Source: Geoglobus sp.
GTDB taxonomy: Archaea > Halobacteriota > Archaeoglobi > Archaeoglobales > Archaeoglobaceae
Direction of reading: 5' to 3'
Length of the DNA stretch: 19,889 bases
NCBI GenBank assembly: GCA_027016965.1
Contig: JALURI010000255.1
Span: forward strand, 1-19,889
The notes under the pieces: generated by a model
What the model was told of the DNA's origin: nothing
What the model saw: the letters and a program-made list of their open reading frames with translations, nothing else
The model's database searches: none
Translations under genes and position numbers: made by a program
In this document: piece by piece, positions 1 to 6,455 of the stretch
Position numbering within the stretch: the stretch's first letter is position 1
How the letters are laid out: the number at the start of each line of letters is the position of its first letter

Positions 1-8
1 TCTTTAAG

Positions 9-36
9 CATTGCAACTGTGCATCTCATATAAAAT
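9..36 (-). promoter_or_regulatory. possible minus-strand promoter and gene start at the left edge
   Basis: Read on the minus strand, a TATA-like element (ATTTTATATG, 27-36) lies about 21 bases upstream of an ATG at 11-9, followed by CTT AAA before the window ends. That spacing is slightly short but would suit a leaderless gene transcribed leftward out of the window. Only three codons are visible, so this is inference from one element and may be coincidence. Confidence 0.22.
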
Positions 37-88
37 TAGGTTACCAATTTTAATGTTATATATCTTTCTCCATCGTTCAGCGTTATCG

Positions 89-96
89 TTATAATG
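89..96 (+). promoter_or_regulatory. TATA box of the C/D box sRNA
   Basis: TTATAATG is centred about 25 bases upstream of the predicted 5' stem of the guide RNA at 117, the spacing expected for archaeal TBP/TFB promoters. A second AT-rich element (TTATATAT, about 57-64) lies further upstream and could be an alternative. The assignment is by spacing only. Confidence 0.5.
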
Positions 97-116
97 TAAG
101 AGTGCAGGGAGATTAA

Positions 117-173
117 TGGCGATGATGAAAGGGCCCCGCTGATGAAATGATGAGGGTTTTGAGTGCTGAGCCA
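117..173 (+). ncRNA. C/D box small guide RNA (2'-O-methylation guide)
   Basis: All four boxes of an archaeal C/D sRNA occur in order and at canonical spacing: C box ATGATGA (122-128), guide 1 of 10 nt (129-138), D' box CTGA (139-142), a 4-nt linker TGAA, C' box ATGATGA (147-153), guide 2 of 12 nt (154-165) and D box CTGA (166-169). The ends can pair as TGGC (117-120) with GCCA (170-173), with one unpaired G before box C. Such RNAs assemble with L7Ae, Nop5 and fibrillarin and direct ribose methylation of the target base paired to the fifth guide nucleotide upstream of D or D'. By that rule guide 1 predicts methylation of the fifth base (G) in CGGGGCCCTT, and guide 2 of the fifth base (C) in CACTCAAAACCC. 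I cannot say which rRNA or tRNA carries these sites. The RNA lies in non-coding sequence upstream of ccmE. Confidence 0.82.
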
Positions 174-202
174 CTTTCAAATATTTAATTATGCCAGAAA
201 GC

Positions 203-210
203 TTTAATTA
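203..210 (+). promoter_or_regulatory. TATA box of ccmE
   Basis: TTTAATTA is centred about 26 bases before the ATG at 232, consistent with a leaderless or near-leaderless transcript. No clear Shine-Dalgarno sequence precedes this ATG, which fits. A further AT-rich stretch at about 179-190 is a weaker alternative. Confidence 0.45.
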
Positions 211-231
211 GTTTTACATTCAATAGAGAAC

Positions 232-618
232 ATGGAAAAAGGTAACAGGGTTAAGATCCTTGTGGGGATTTCAGTAATCGTTTTTTCAGTGCTGATCATA
301 GTCTCATTTAACAAAGGTCTGAGTCCCTACCTATCCGTTTCACAGGTAGTGGAAAAAGGCTACGCTGAGAACGTTCAGGTTAATGGAACGATTGTCCCAA
401 ATTCAACATCCTACTTCTTCGAAAACAACACAAGAATATTCAGATTGAGTGACGGAAAAACTGAGATTGTTGTGAAGTACAGAGGTTCACTCACAAATTA
501 TCAGGAGGGTATTCCGGCTGTTGCCAAAGGAGACTACAGGGATGGTATATTTTATGCAGAAGAATTACTCCTGAAGTGTCCAAGTAAATACGAGGTAGAA
601 AAAAGCGAAACCGGTTAA
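232..618 (+). CDS. ccmE: cytochrome c maturation protein CcmE, archaeal CxxxY type
   Basis: Haem chaperone of System I cytochrome c biogenesis: it carries haem covalently outside the membrane and hands it to the CcmF ligase. The 128-residue protein has one N-terminal transmembrane anchor (about residues 8-26) and a short OB-fold domain typical of CcmE. The segment from NNTRIFRLSDG (about 65-75) to YAEELLLKCPSKYE matches the family's conserved beta-strand pattern. In bacteria the haem-binding residue is a histidine in HxxxY. Here the site reads C-P-S-K-Y, the cysteine variant known from archaea and some deltaproteobacteria. No other ccm gene is in the window, so it stands alone, with a 152-base gap to the next gene. 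Its presence implies that the organism makes multihaem or other c-type cytochromes. The start ATG is supported by the TATA spacing. Confidence 0.88.
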   Translation: MEKGNRVKILVGISVIVFSVLIIVSFNKGLSPYLSVSQVVEKGYAENVQVNGTIVPNSTSYFFENNTRIFRLSDGKTEIVVKYRGSLTNYQEGIPAVAKGDYRDGIFYAEELLLKCPSKYEVEKSETG

Positions 619-770
619 AACCTGATGGAAAGTTCCCTGCAGGAATGGTCACGATTTCCTGATTGCAGGAAGAGAAAATAATGTGCAAAAATTCCCGAAG
701 AACTGCCCCTCTGTCTGCGAAAGGTGAAAAATTCATAAAGTATTTTTAACATCAGTACTCTGATTTTGCC
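619..770. other. intergenic region with a small stem-loop
   Basis: This 152-base gap contains an inverted repeat TTCCTG (656-661) / CAGGAA (666-671) with a 4-base loop and a near-palindrome TTCCCTGCAGGAA (633-645). There is no T-tract after either, so I would not call a terminator. No convincing small gene is present. The right end carries the promoter of the next gene. Confidence 0.35.
741..749 (+). promoter_or_regulatory. TATA box of the aminotransferase-ribC operon
   Basis: TATTTTTAA is centred about 26 bases upstream of the ATG at 771, the distance expected for a leaderless archaeal transcript. No Shine-Dalgarno sequence precedes the ATG. Confidence 0.5.
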
Positions 771-1889
771 ATGGATGATGGTCTGCTGATGATACCCGGA
801 CCGGTAAAGCTTCATGAAAGAATTATAAGAGCAATGGCAAGGCAGATGATAAGTCACAGAAGTTCGGATTTTGAAGAGATTTTTGAGTTCTGCATAAATC
901 AGTTAAAGTCTCTTTTCGGGACAAAAGGCGATATTGCCATTATCTCTGGAAGTGGTACTGCAGGAATGGAGGCTGCAATTGGATCATTTTCAAAAATTAA
1001 TCGAATAACCTGCATTGATAATGGAAAATTCGGAGAGAGGTTTGCAAAGATAGCTTTGAGGTATGCTGAGGTTGATCATCTGAGATTTGAGTGGGGTAAA
1101 TGTATCGATCTTGAGAAAGTTGAGGAAAGTCTTGCAAATGGGAGCAATGCCATTGCATTTGTCCACAACGAAACTTCCACAGGAATCCTTAATCCTGCAA
1201 AGGAGATGGCAAAAATTGCCAAGAAGTATGATTCCCTTGTTATAATGGATGGCATAACAAGCGTTGGCGGGGATGAAGTGGAGATGGACAGATGGAAAGT
1301 TGATGTTGCTGTTGTTGGTTCTCAGAAATGCATAGGTGCACCTCCAGGTCTGGCTGCTGTTGCCATAGGAGATAAAGCATGGGAATTTTACAACGAAAAG
1401 GTGCCATACTATCTCGATCTGAAAGCTTATGTAAAGAAGGCAGATGAAAGACAGACCCCATATACGCCAGCCATTCCACTTTTCCTTGCCTTAACTGAAG
1501 CATTAAAAATAATAGAAGAGGAGGGAATTCAAAACAGAATCAGCAGACACAGAAAACTTGCACACGCCGCAAGAACATGGGCACTTAATGCAGGACTTGA
1601 ACTTTTTCCCCAGATTGATGAGCATTCTCAGTACTCAAATACAGTAACAGCAGTCAGAATGCCGGATAAGATTACAGACAAAGAGCTGAGAGGAACACTG
1701 AAAAGAGATTACGGAATTACCATTTCAGGTGGTCAGGAGCACCTCAAAGGAAGGGTATTCAGAATTGGTCATATGGGAAATACTGGCAGGAGGGACCTTC
1801 TCGCAACACTCTCAGCAATAGAGGAGGTTTTGCTGAGGTATGGAGCATGCAATCCAGCAATCCAGTCAGCAATGGAGGCGCTGAGATGA
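771..1889 (+). CDS. class V pyridoxal-phosphate aminotransferase (serine-pyruvate / alanine-glyoxylate type)
   Basis: Fold-type I PLP enzyme of the class V group that includes serine-pyruvate, alanine-glyoxylate and archaeal broad-specificity aspartate aminotransferases. The 372-residue length is normal. Visible features: the N-terminal MIPGPV motif (7-12) and the SGSGTAGMEA cofactor phosphate loop (59-68), HNETSTG (132-138), the cofactor-binding aspartate D160 in VIMDGITSVGG, and the Schiff-base lysine K186 in VVGSQKCIGAPPG. The substrate cannot be fixed from sequence: serine, alanine, aspartate or 2-aminoethylphosphonate-like donors are all possible. Its stop codon overlaps the ribC start (ATGA, 1886-1889), so the two are translationally coupled. 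This pairing does not in itself reveal a shared pathway. Confidence 0.88.
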   Translation: MDDGLLMIPGPVKLHERIIRAMARQMISHRSSDFEEIFEFCINQLKSLFGTKGDIAIISGSGTAGMEAAIGSFSKINRITCIDNGKFGERFAKIALRYAEVDHLRFEWGKCIDLEKVEESLANGSNAIAFVHNETSTGILNPAKEMAKIAKKYDSLVIMDGITSVGGDEVEMDRWKVDVAVVGSQKCIGAPPGLAAVAIGDKAWEFYNEKVPYYLDLKAYVKKADERQTPYTPAIPLFLALTEALKIIEEEGIQNRISRHRKLAHAARTWALNAGLELFPQIDEHSQYSNTVTAVRMPDKITDKELRGTLKRDYGITISGGQEHLKGRVFRIGHMGNTGRRDLLATLSAIEEVLLRYGACNPAIQSAMEALR

Positions 1890-2347
1890 AAATTGGCATA
1901 GTTGACACAACATTTTCAAGGATAGATATGGGAAGAATCGCCATAGACGAGCTAAAGAGCTACGCTGGAGTGAAATATGTGAGACGTACTGTACCGGGAA
2001 TAAAGGATATTCCCGTAGAAGCGAAGAGACTGATTGAAGAGGAAGAGTGCGATACTGTTATAACCTTAGGATGGGTTGGCAGTGCTGAGAAGGATGCCCT
2101 CAGCTATCTGGCTTTATCCATTGGAAAGATTTTTGCAGAGCTGATGACAAACAAACACATTATCGATGTGACCGTTCATGAGGATGAGGCAGAGGATGAA
2201 AAAATGCTTCTCGAAATTGCCGAAAACAGAGTCAGGAAACACGTAAGAAATGCTGTTGACCTTGTGAGAAATCCCGAAAGACTTATCAGGGAAGCCGGGA
2301 AGGGAAAGCGGCAGGGATTTGATGACGTTGGTCAGATTCTCAGGTAG
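1886..2347 (+). CDS. ribC: archaeal riboflavin synthase RibC
   Basis: Catalyses dismutation of two 6,7-dimethyl-8-ribityllumazine molecules to riboflavin and the pyrimidinedione by-product. Archaeal riboflavin synthase is unrelated to the bacterial RibE enzyme and shares its fold with lumazine synthase. The 153-residue protein starts MKIGIVDTTFSRIDMGR, carries TVPGIKDIPVEAKRLIEEE and CDTVITLGWVG (about 52-62), and ends with a basic tail, all typical of the family. I chose the ATG at 1886 over an in-frame ATG at 1847 for three reasons: GGAGG (1874-1878) is correctly placed, MKIGIVDTTF is the family's normal N-terminus, and 1886 gives the common ATGA overlap with the preceding gene. The product supplies flavins for enzymes such as the FprA flavoprotein nearby. 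Confidence 0.9.
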   Translation: MKIGIVDTTFSRIDMGRIAIDELKSYAGVKYVRRTVPGIKDIPVEAKRLIEEEECDTVITLGWVGSAEKDALSYLALSIGKIFAELMTNKHIIDVTVHEDEAEDEKMLLEIAENRVRKHVRNAVDLVRNPERLIREAGKGKRQGFDDVGQILR

Positions 2348-2350
2348 ATA

Positions 2351-2362
2351 AGTTTTATCTAC
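2351..2362 (+). promoter_or_regulatory. TATA box of the radical SAM gene
   Basis: AGTTTTATCTAC lies in the 40-base gap after ribC, about 30 bases before the ATG at 2388, and no Shine-Dalgarno sequence precedes that ATG. This suggests a separate near-leaderless transcript rather than read-through alone. Confidence 0.4.
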
Positions 2363-2387
2363 TATTCCGGAGAAACTTACCCATGTC

Positions 2388-3374
2388 ATGGAATGTCTGA
2401 TCTGCAGAAATCCACGTCCCTCAAAGACCATTCCTGTCTGTCCTGAATGTTCCAAAAATCATGGAGAGATATCGACAAAGATACATGAAGGTATCCATCT
2501 TATTGGAGGGGGAGATTGCAAGATCTGCTCAAACAGATGCAAAATAGATGATACCGGGCTGTGCAAGGTTAGATACAGGGATGATGGAATGGTAAAATCA
2601 AGGTCTGGAGTCGATCAAGCTTTGCTTTATGCATATCTTGACCCGTTACCAACAAACTGCTGCAATGCCTGGTTCTGCAAAGGAAGCAGGGTTAAAGGAT
2701 ACAATCTTGCCATTTTCTATTACGGATGCAATTTTGACTGCCTCTACTGTCAGAACTGGAGCCACAGAAATGTGGAGATTGCAGAGACTGTCAGAATTAA
2801 TGAACTGATTCCGGAAGCAATGAGAAAGGATGTAAGATGCATATGTCATTTTGGCGGATCTCCTGAACCTCAAATTGAATTTGCAACAAACTTCAGCAGG
2901 AAAATCACTGAGCTCCGAGATGATGTGATGATATGCTGGGAGTGGAATGGAGCCGGGAACAGGAAGCTCGCTTTAAAGGCTGGAGAAATCAGTCATGTAA
3001 GTGGTGGAACAGTGAAATTTGATCTGAAAGCCTGGAATCCCGATCTTCATAAAATTCTCACTGGAAGGAGCAATGAACAGGTGCTGGAAAACTTCTCCTC
3101 AATATTTCACAAATTTCCTGAGGTTGTCTCTGCAACAACACTGCTTGTTCCATATTATGTTGACAATAGTGAAGTGGAGGAGATAGCCAGATTCATTGCG
3201 AGTCATGATGAGAGCATACCGTATTCCCTTCTTATATTCCATCCAGATGACAGACTGAAGGACCTGCCTGTAACACCTAAGGATCAGGTTTTTGAATGCT
3301 ACAAACGGGCAAAGAAGCATTTGAAGAATGTTAATATCGGAAATCTCCATCTGCTTGGAAACGTGGTGATATGA
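2388..3374 (+). CDS. radical SAM protein, pyruvate formate-lyase-activating-enzyme-like (COG1180 group)
   Basis: The 328-residue protein carries the radical SAM cluster motif CNFDCLYC (C114, C118, C121), which binds a 4Fe-4S cluster and S-adenosylmethionine. The preceding CKICSNRC...GLCKVR segment (C44, C47, C51, C59) is the cysteine motif typical of the COG1180 / AmmeMemoRadiSam branch. At the extreme N-terminus CLIC and CPEC (C3, C6, C18, C21) form a likely zinc ribbon, and C91, C92 and C97 add further cysteines. A glycine-rich HFGGSPEP segment (about 154-161) follows in the SAM-binding region. The substrate is unknown. Usual AmmeMemo partner genes are not adjacent; instead the stop overlaps the start of a nucleotidyltransferase-like gene by 4 bases. 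Confidence 0.85.
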   Translation: MECLICRNPRPSKTIPVCPECSKNHGEISTKIHEGIHLIGGGDCKICSNRCKIDDTGLCKVRYRDDGMVKSRSGVDQALLYAYLDPLPTNCCNAWFCKGSRVKGYNLAIFYYGCNFDCLYCQNWSHRNVEIAETVRINELIPEAMRKDVRCICHFGGSPEPQIEFATNFSRKITELRDDVMICWEWNGAGNRKLALKAGEISHVSGGTVKFDLKAWNPDLHKILTGRSNEQVLENFSSIFHKFPEVVSATTLLVPYYVDNSEVEEIARFIASHDESIPYSLLIFHPDDRLKDLPVTPKDQVFECYKRAKKHLKNVNIGNLHLLGNVVI

Positions 3375-3871
3375 AGGCAGTTGAACTGGATGAGAGAATC
3401 GTGGAAGTGCTGAAATTCACTCACGATATTTTCGAGAGAAACCAAATAAGGTGGGTGCTGGCAGGGAGTGTAAGTCTCGCCTTACACGGAATTGATGTGA
3501 GAGCAGGAGACATTGATGTCATAACAGACAGACCTTCTGCCTTCAGAATAAGCAATCTGCTGAAAGAATTTCAGGTAAAGGAACTGGAATACTCATCCTC
3601 AGAGGTTTACAAGTCATACCATGCAGTGTTTATTATAAACGGTGTGAAGGTTGATGTTATGGGCGATCTTCAGGAGAGAATTGGGAATGACTGGGTTGAC
3701 CTCTCATGGAGAATTGATTCGGCTGAAAGAATTGAGCTCTGGGGTAAAATTTTTCCTATCTCTCCCCTTGCAGATCAGCTCAGGTCGTATGCAGGTTCAG
3801 AAAGAGAAGAGGACAGAGAAAAAGCCGGAAAGATTCTTGACGCTATCCGAAGACTTACTCAGAATCATTAA
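3371..3871 (+). CDS. small nucleotidyltransferase-fold protein
   Basis: The 166-residue protein shows the DNA polymerase beta-type nucleotidyltransferase signature: WVLAGSVSLALHG (GS at 32-33) followed by GDIDVITD, with acidic residues D47 and D49. A likely third carboxylate lies in the strand VKVDVMGD. This matches archaeal proteins of the minimal nucleotidyltransferase / AbiEii-like superfamily. I do not recognise a specific family or substrate; it could modify a protein, RNA or small molecule, or be a toxin-type MNT. No HEPN antitoxin/toxin partner is adjacent. It starts inside the radical SAM stop (ATGA, 3371-3374), which suggests coupled translation. Its 3' end overlaps the convergent fprA gene by 17 bases. 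Confidence 0.7.
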   Translation: MKAVELDERIVEVLKFTHDIFERNQIRWVLAGSVSLALHGIDVRAGDIDVITDRPSAFRISNLLKEFQVKELEYSSSEVYKSYHAVFIINGVKVDVMGDLQERIGNDWVDLSWRIDSAERIELWGKIFPISPLADQLRSYAGSEREEDREKAGKILDAIRRLTQNH

Positions 3872-5039
3872 CCTTCTCAGCCACAGACCTTCCAAGATCC
3901 CTCAGCTCATCCCTTGCCTTTGAAGGCGAGAACTTGAACCTGACAGTTTTGACAACATCAAACTTCAGCTCGTTGAACACCTCGACAATTTTTCCAACAG
4001 CCTCTCCACTCCATCCATAACTCCCAAAAGCCCCTGCGATCTTGCCAAAAGGCTTCAAACCCCTCATGTATGTCATAAATGCTGCAACTGTTGGAAATAA
4101 CTCTCTGTTTAGGGTTGGACTGCCGATTATAACTCCCTTCGAGAGCATGATATCGGTCATGACTTCTGTAAAATCTGAAACTCCAAGTCTGTAGATTACA
4201 TAATCAACACCTGTGTCCTCTATCCCTTCTATCACGCTTTCAAGAGCTTCTTTCGTATGATTCCACATTGTATCGTAGGCAACAACAATCCTTTTTTCAG
4301 CTGTTCCAGAACTCCATTCGATATATTTCTGCATTATCCTCTCTATTCTTTTCCTCCATACAATTCCGTGGGACGGGGCTATCACATCGATTTCAATTCC
4401 CAGCTTTTCGAACAGCTCAAGGATTCTTCTGACCTGGTTGCTGTAAAGAAGAATTATATTTGCATAATACTTCGCATTCTCCCTGAACACTATTCCCATC
4501 TCTTCATCACTGAACTCATCATCAAACCTTCTCTCGCTTGCATAGTGTTCTCCAAAAGCATCATTTGGCATCAAAACCTTATCCTGAACTGTATAGGTTG
4601 CCATACTGTCCGGCCAGTGTATAAGTGGCATCTCAATGAACTTCAGTGTCTTCCCAATATCAAGGGTGTCACCTGTTTTCACAACAATCGTCTCATGATC
4701 TACTCCGTAGACATCTTTCAGACCATTTCTGCCCCTGATGTTTGTGATTATCTTCACATCGGGATACCTTTCAATGACCTCTTTGACTGAACCTGCATGG
4801 TCCATCTCAATGTGATTCACAACAAGATAATCAATTCTTTCAACACTGAGAGCGTCAAGCTTTGAAAAAAGCTCATCTTCAAACCCATGCTTGACTGTAT
4901 CAACAAGAACAGTTTTATCAGCCTTTATCAGATACGCATTGTAGGTTGTGCCAAACCTTGTGGTGTATCCGTGAAAATTTCTCACATCCCAGTCTACAGC
5001 TCCAACCCAGAAAATTCCGGGTTTGATCTCTCTGTACAT
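3855..5039 (-). CDS. fprA: FprA-family diiron A-type flavoprotein (O2/NO reductase or F420H2 oxidase)
   Basis: Flavodiiron protein of 394 residues that reduces oxygen to water, and in some members NO to N2O. The N-terminal metallo-beta-lactamase-like domain shows the full diiron ligand set: H76, E78, D80 and H81 in NHIEMDHAGS, H141 in LIHWPDSM, D160 in PNDAFGEH and H224 in APSHGIVW. The C-terminal flavodoxin-like domain begins near 250 (IVVAYDTMWNHT) and binds FMN. I start it at 5039: GAGGTGAT lies just upstream and MYREIKPGIFWVG is the usual N-terminus, whereas the ATG at 5078 adds a 13-residue unlikely extension. It follows rubredoxin by 44 bases. This supports rubredoxin as the electron donor, although methanogen homologues use F420H2 directly, so the physiological donor is not settled. 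Confidence 0.9.
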   Translation of the reverse strand: MYREIKPGIFWVGAVDWDVRNFHGYTTRFGTTYNAYLIKADKTVLVDTVKHGFEDELFSKLDALSVERIDYLVVNHIEMDHAGSVKEVIERYPDVKIITNIRGRNGLKDVYGVDHETIVVKTGDTLDIGKTLKFIEMPLIHWPDSMATYTVQDKVLMPNDAFGEHYASERRFDDEFSDEEMGIVFRENAKYYANIILLYSNQVRRILELFEKLGIEIDVIAPSHGIVWRKRIERIMQKYIEWSSGTAEKRIVVAYDTMWNHTKEALESVIEGIEDTGVDYVIYRLGVSDFTEVMTDIMLSKGVIIGSPTLNRELFPTVAAFMTYMRGLKPFGKIAGAFGSYGWSGEAVGKIVEVFNELKFDVVKTVRFKFSPSKARDELRDLGRSVAEKVNDSE

Positions 5040-5083
5040 CTGTATCACCTCAGAAGATTCACAAAAAATAAAAAACAAGAGAA

Positions 5084-5245
5084 TTACTCGATCTTCTCAA
5101 AATCTTCCTTTGCAGCACCGCAAACAGGACATACCCAGTCTTCCGGCAGATCTTCCCATTTTGTTCCTGCCGGAATATCGTTGTCCGGATCTCCCTCAGC
5201 CTCGTCGTACACATACCCGCATACCTTGCACTGATATCTCACCAT
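5084..5245 (-). CDS. rubredoxin
   Basis: A 53-residue one-iron electron carrier. The iron is held by four cysteines in two knuckles, C6-K-V-C9-G-Y-V-Y and C39-P-V-C42-G. The aromatic core is conserved (Y4, Y11, Y13, W30, W37), as are the [19 protein letters not shown] segment and an acidic end. The ATG begins immediately after the TGA stop of superoxide reductase (stop 5248-5246), so the two are coupled. It sits between its two likely partners: it delivers electrons to superoxide reductase upstream and to the FprA flavoprotein downstream. It is shorter than usual ORF length cut-offs and easily missed. Confidence 0.96.
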   Translation of the reverse strand: MVRYQCKVCGYVYDEAEGDPDNDIPAGTKWEDLPEDWVCPVCGAAKEDFEKIE

Positions 5246-5632
5246 TCATTCCACCTCAATATCCTTTTCTCCCTCCCAAACACCATGAAGATTGCAGAAG
5301 GCTAAAGCCTTCAGCTTCCTCTTACCTTCATGACTGTGGGTGGCAGATACTTTAAATGTAACGCTTGGTGTGCTGACAACAGGTTGAATGTCGGCTCTGC
5401 CCACAGGTGTATCATCAAGGTAAAGTTCTATCCAGCCAAAATAATGCCCGTATTCATTTGGATGTGCCATATAAACACCGACCGAAACTTTAACCTCAAA
5501 ATACTCTCCAGCCTTCACCTTATCAGGGGCATAAATAACAGGTTGATGCTTTTTTTCCAGATCACTCATCTCCTCAGGGATTTTATCCGATGCAGTATTT
5601 ATACCGCAAAACAAATCATTTTTACAATTCAT
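5246..5632 (-). CDS. superoxide reductase (neelaredoxin / class II SOR)
   Basis: Reduces superoxide to hydrogen peroxide without releasing oxygen, which suits an anaerobe. The mononuclear Fe(His)4Cys centre is complete: H29 in EKKHQPVI, H57 and H63 in MAHPNEYGHYFGW, and C113 and H116 in CNLHGVWEG. The EKKH glutamate/lysine pair near the iron matches the catalytic loop of the family. There is no N-terminal desulforedoxin (CxxC...CC) domain, so this is the one-iron neelaredoxin type. The 128 residues include an N-terminal extension of about 20 residues with two cysteines (C3, C9) not needed for the iron centre. The ATG at 5632 is backed by AAGGTGAT six bases upstream. It heads the SOR-rubredoxin-fprA operon. 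Confidence 0.93.
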   Translation of the reverse strand: MNCKNDLFCGINTASDKIPEEMSDLEKKHQPVIYAPDKVKAGEYFEVKVSVGVYMAHPNEYGHYFGWIELYLDDTPVGRADIQPVVSTPSVTFKVSATHSHEGKRKLKALAFCNLHGVWEGEKDIEVE

Positions 5633-5789
5633 CTCACATCACCTTGACAGAATATCTGGCTGGCACATTAATAAGACTTTTCATAACTTCTGGCTTTATT
5701 TTATGATAAGTTATATAATAGCAAATTAGATTTCGACAGTAACATATTCACACTAAAAATTTCGAAACAGATTTCACAGGTAATAAACC
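5633..5789 (-). promoter_or_regulatory. promoter region of the superoxide reductase operon, with an inverted repeat
   Basis: This 157-base gap upstream of the SOR gene holds two minus-strand TATA candidates, ATAAAATAAAG (complement of 5694-5704) and TATTAATG-like sequence (5667-5674). The first is flanked by an exact 7-base inverted repeat, ATAACTT (5683-5689) and AAGTTAT (5708-5714), separated by 18 bases. A protein bound there would block TBP, so it is a plausible redox-responsive operator. The 5' part (5715-5789) is AT-rich and also serves as the 3' end of the DPH6-like gene's transcript; I see no strong terminator. Confidence 0.45.
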
Positions 5790-6455
5790 CTACTTTTCAA
5801 CGAATCTGAAGCCATTTATTTCAAGCTGACATGACAAGGGATCCTTTTTTATCCTCCATTCAACTGGCTCGATTATCTTTTTGTAGAGAGGAGCGTCAAG
5901 CACCAGGGTTTCAAACTCGCCACCCTCCCCGGCAATGTTTATCCCGTATTTTTCTTTGATTTTCAGAAGCTTCTCAATCAGCTCATCATCTATCTTTTTT
6001 CCGAGAAAGCTCTCATCAAGCCCCATGGCAGATACTCTGACAATTATGGTACTGAATTTCTCAGAAACCTCTCTCATTATTTCAACCTCATCCAGATGCC
6101 ACAGCGGAGCCATCATCTCGATTCCAAGCCTGTCAGCAACTTTCTGAAATCTCCTTCTCTGATATTCGCTCTTTATTCCTCCAATAACAATTCCATCGAT
6201 GTTCAGTGCAGATAGCTGATCTCCAAGTTCATACACTTCCTTTTCCTCCTCACCACTTACCCATATCTTAAAGATGGGAATTTCAAGACACTGGGCTATT
6301 GCATCGGTCATTGAGATGTTTGCGGTGTGAAACATGAAACTGTCCGGGTTTCTGGAAAAAATTGATACTATGCAGACAAGTTTATGCTTCTCACTCGCCT
6401 TATGAAGTGCGAGCATTGAATCCTTTCCACCTGAAACAAGACATGCAATTCTCAT
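5790..6455 (-). CDS. dph6: diphthine-ammonia ligase-like PP-loop ATPase (DPH6 / COG2102)
   Basis: The DPH6 family uses ATP and ammonia to amidate diphthine on elongation factor 2, the last step of diphthamide synthesis. The 221-residue protein opens with the PP-loop SGGKDSMLALHKA (8-20) that binds ATP. It contains GGIKSEYQRRRF (about 92-103) and ends with the diagnostic EGGEFETLVLDAPLYKK segment (about 177-193). The length matches archaeal homologues, which lack the extra domains of eukaryotic DPH6. The ATG overlaps the alanine dehydrogenase stop (ATGA, 6452-6455), making it the last gene of the seven-gene operon. Assignment to diphthamide is by family; some archaeal paralogues of COG2102 have no proven function. 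Confidence 0.85.
   Translation of the reverse strand: MRIACLVSGGKDSMLALHKASEKHKLVCIVSIFSRNPDSFMFHTANISMTDAIAQCLEIPIFKIWVSGEEEKEVYELGDQLSALNIDGIVIGGIKSEYQRRRFQKVADRLGIEMMAPLWHLDEVEIMREVSEKFSTIIVRVSAMGLDESFLGKKIDDELIEKLLKIKEKYGINIAGEGGEFETLVLDAPLYKKIIEPVEWRIKKDPLSCQLEINGFRFVEK

Noticed and set aside
620..735. Possible second C/D box RNA or terminator in the gap after ccmE (CTGATGG, stem-loop TTCCTG/CAGGAA)
   Set aside because: Box C is imperfect, D' and C' are missing and the spacing is wrong. The stem-loop is only six pairs with no T-tract.
4257..4790. 177-codon open frame on the plus strand inside fprA
   Set aside because: It is antisense to a fully conserved flavodiiron gene with all metal ligands. 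The translation is rich in histidine, isoleucine and cysteine with no recognisable domain and no ribosome binding site.
5023..5355. 110-codon plus-strand frame over rubredoxin and superoxide reductase
   Set aside because: The minus strand encodes a perfect rubredoxin and superoxide reductase here; the plus translation is proline-rich noise.
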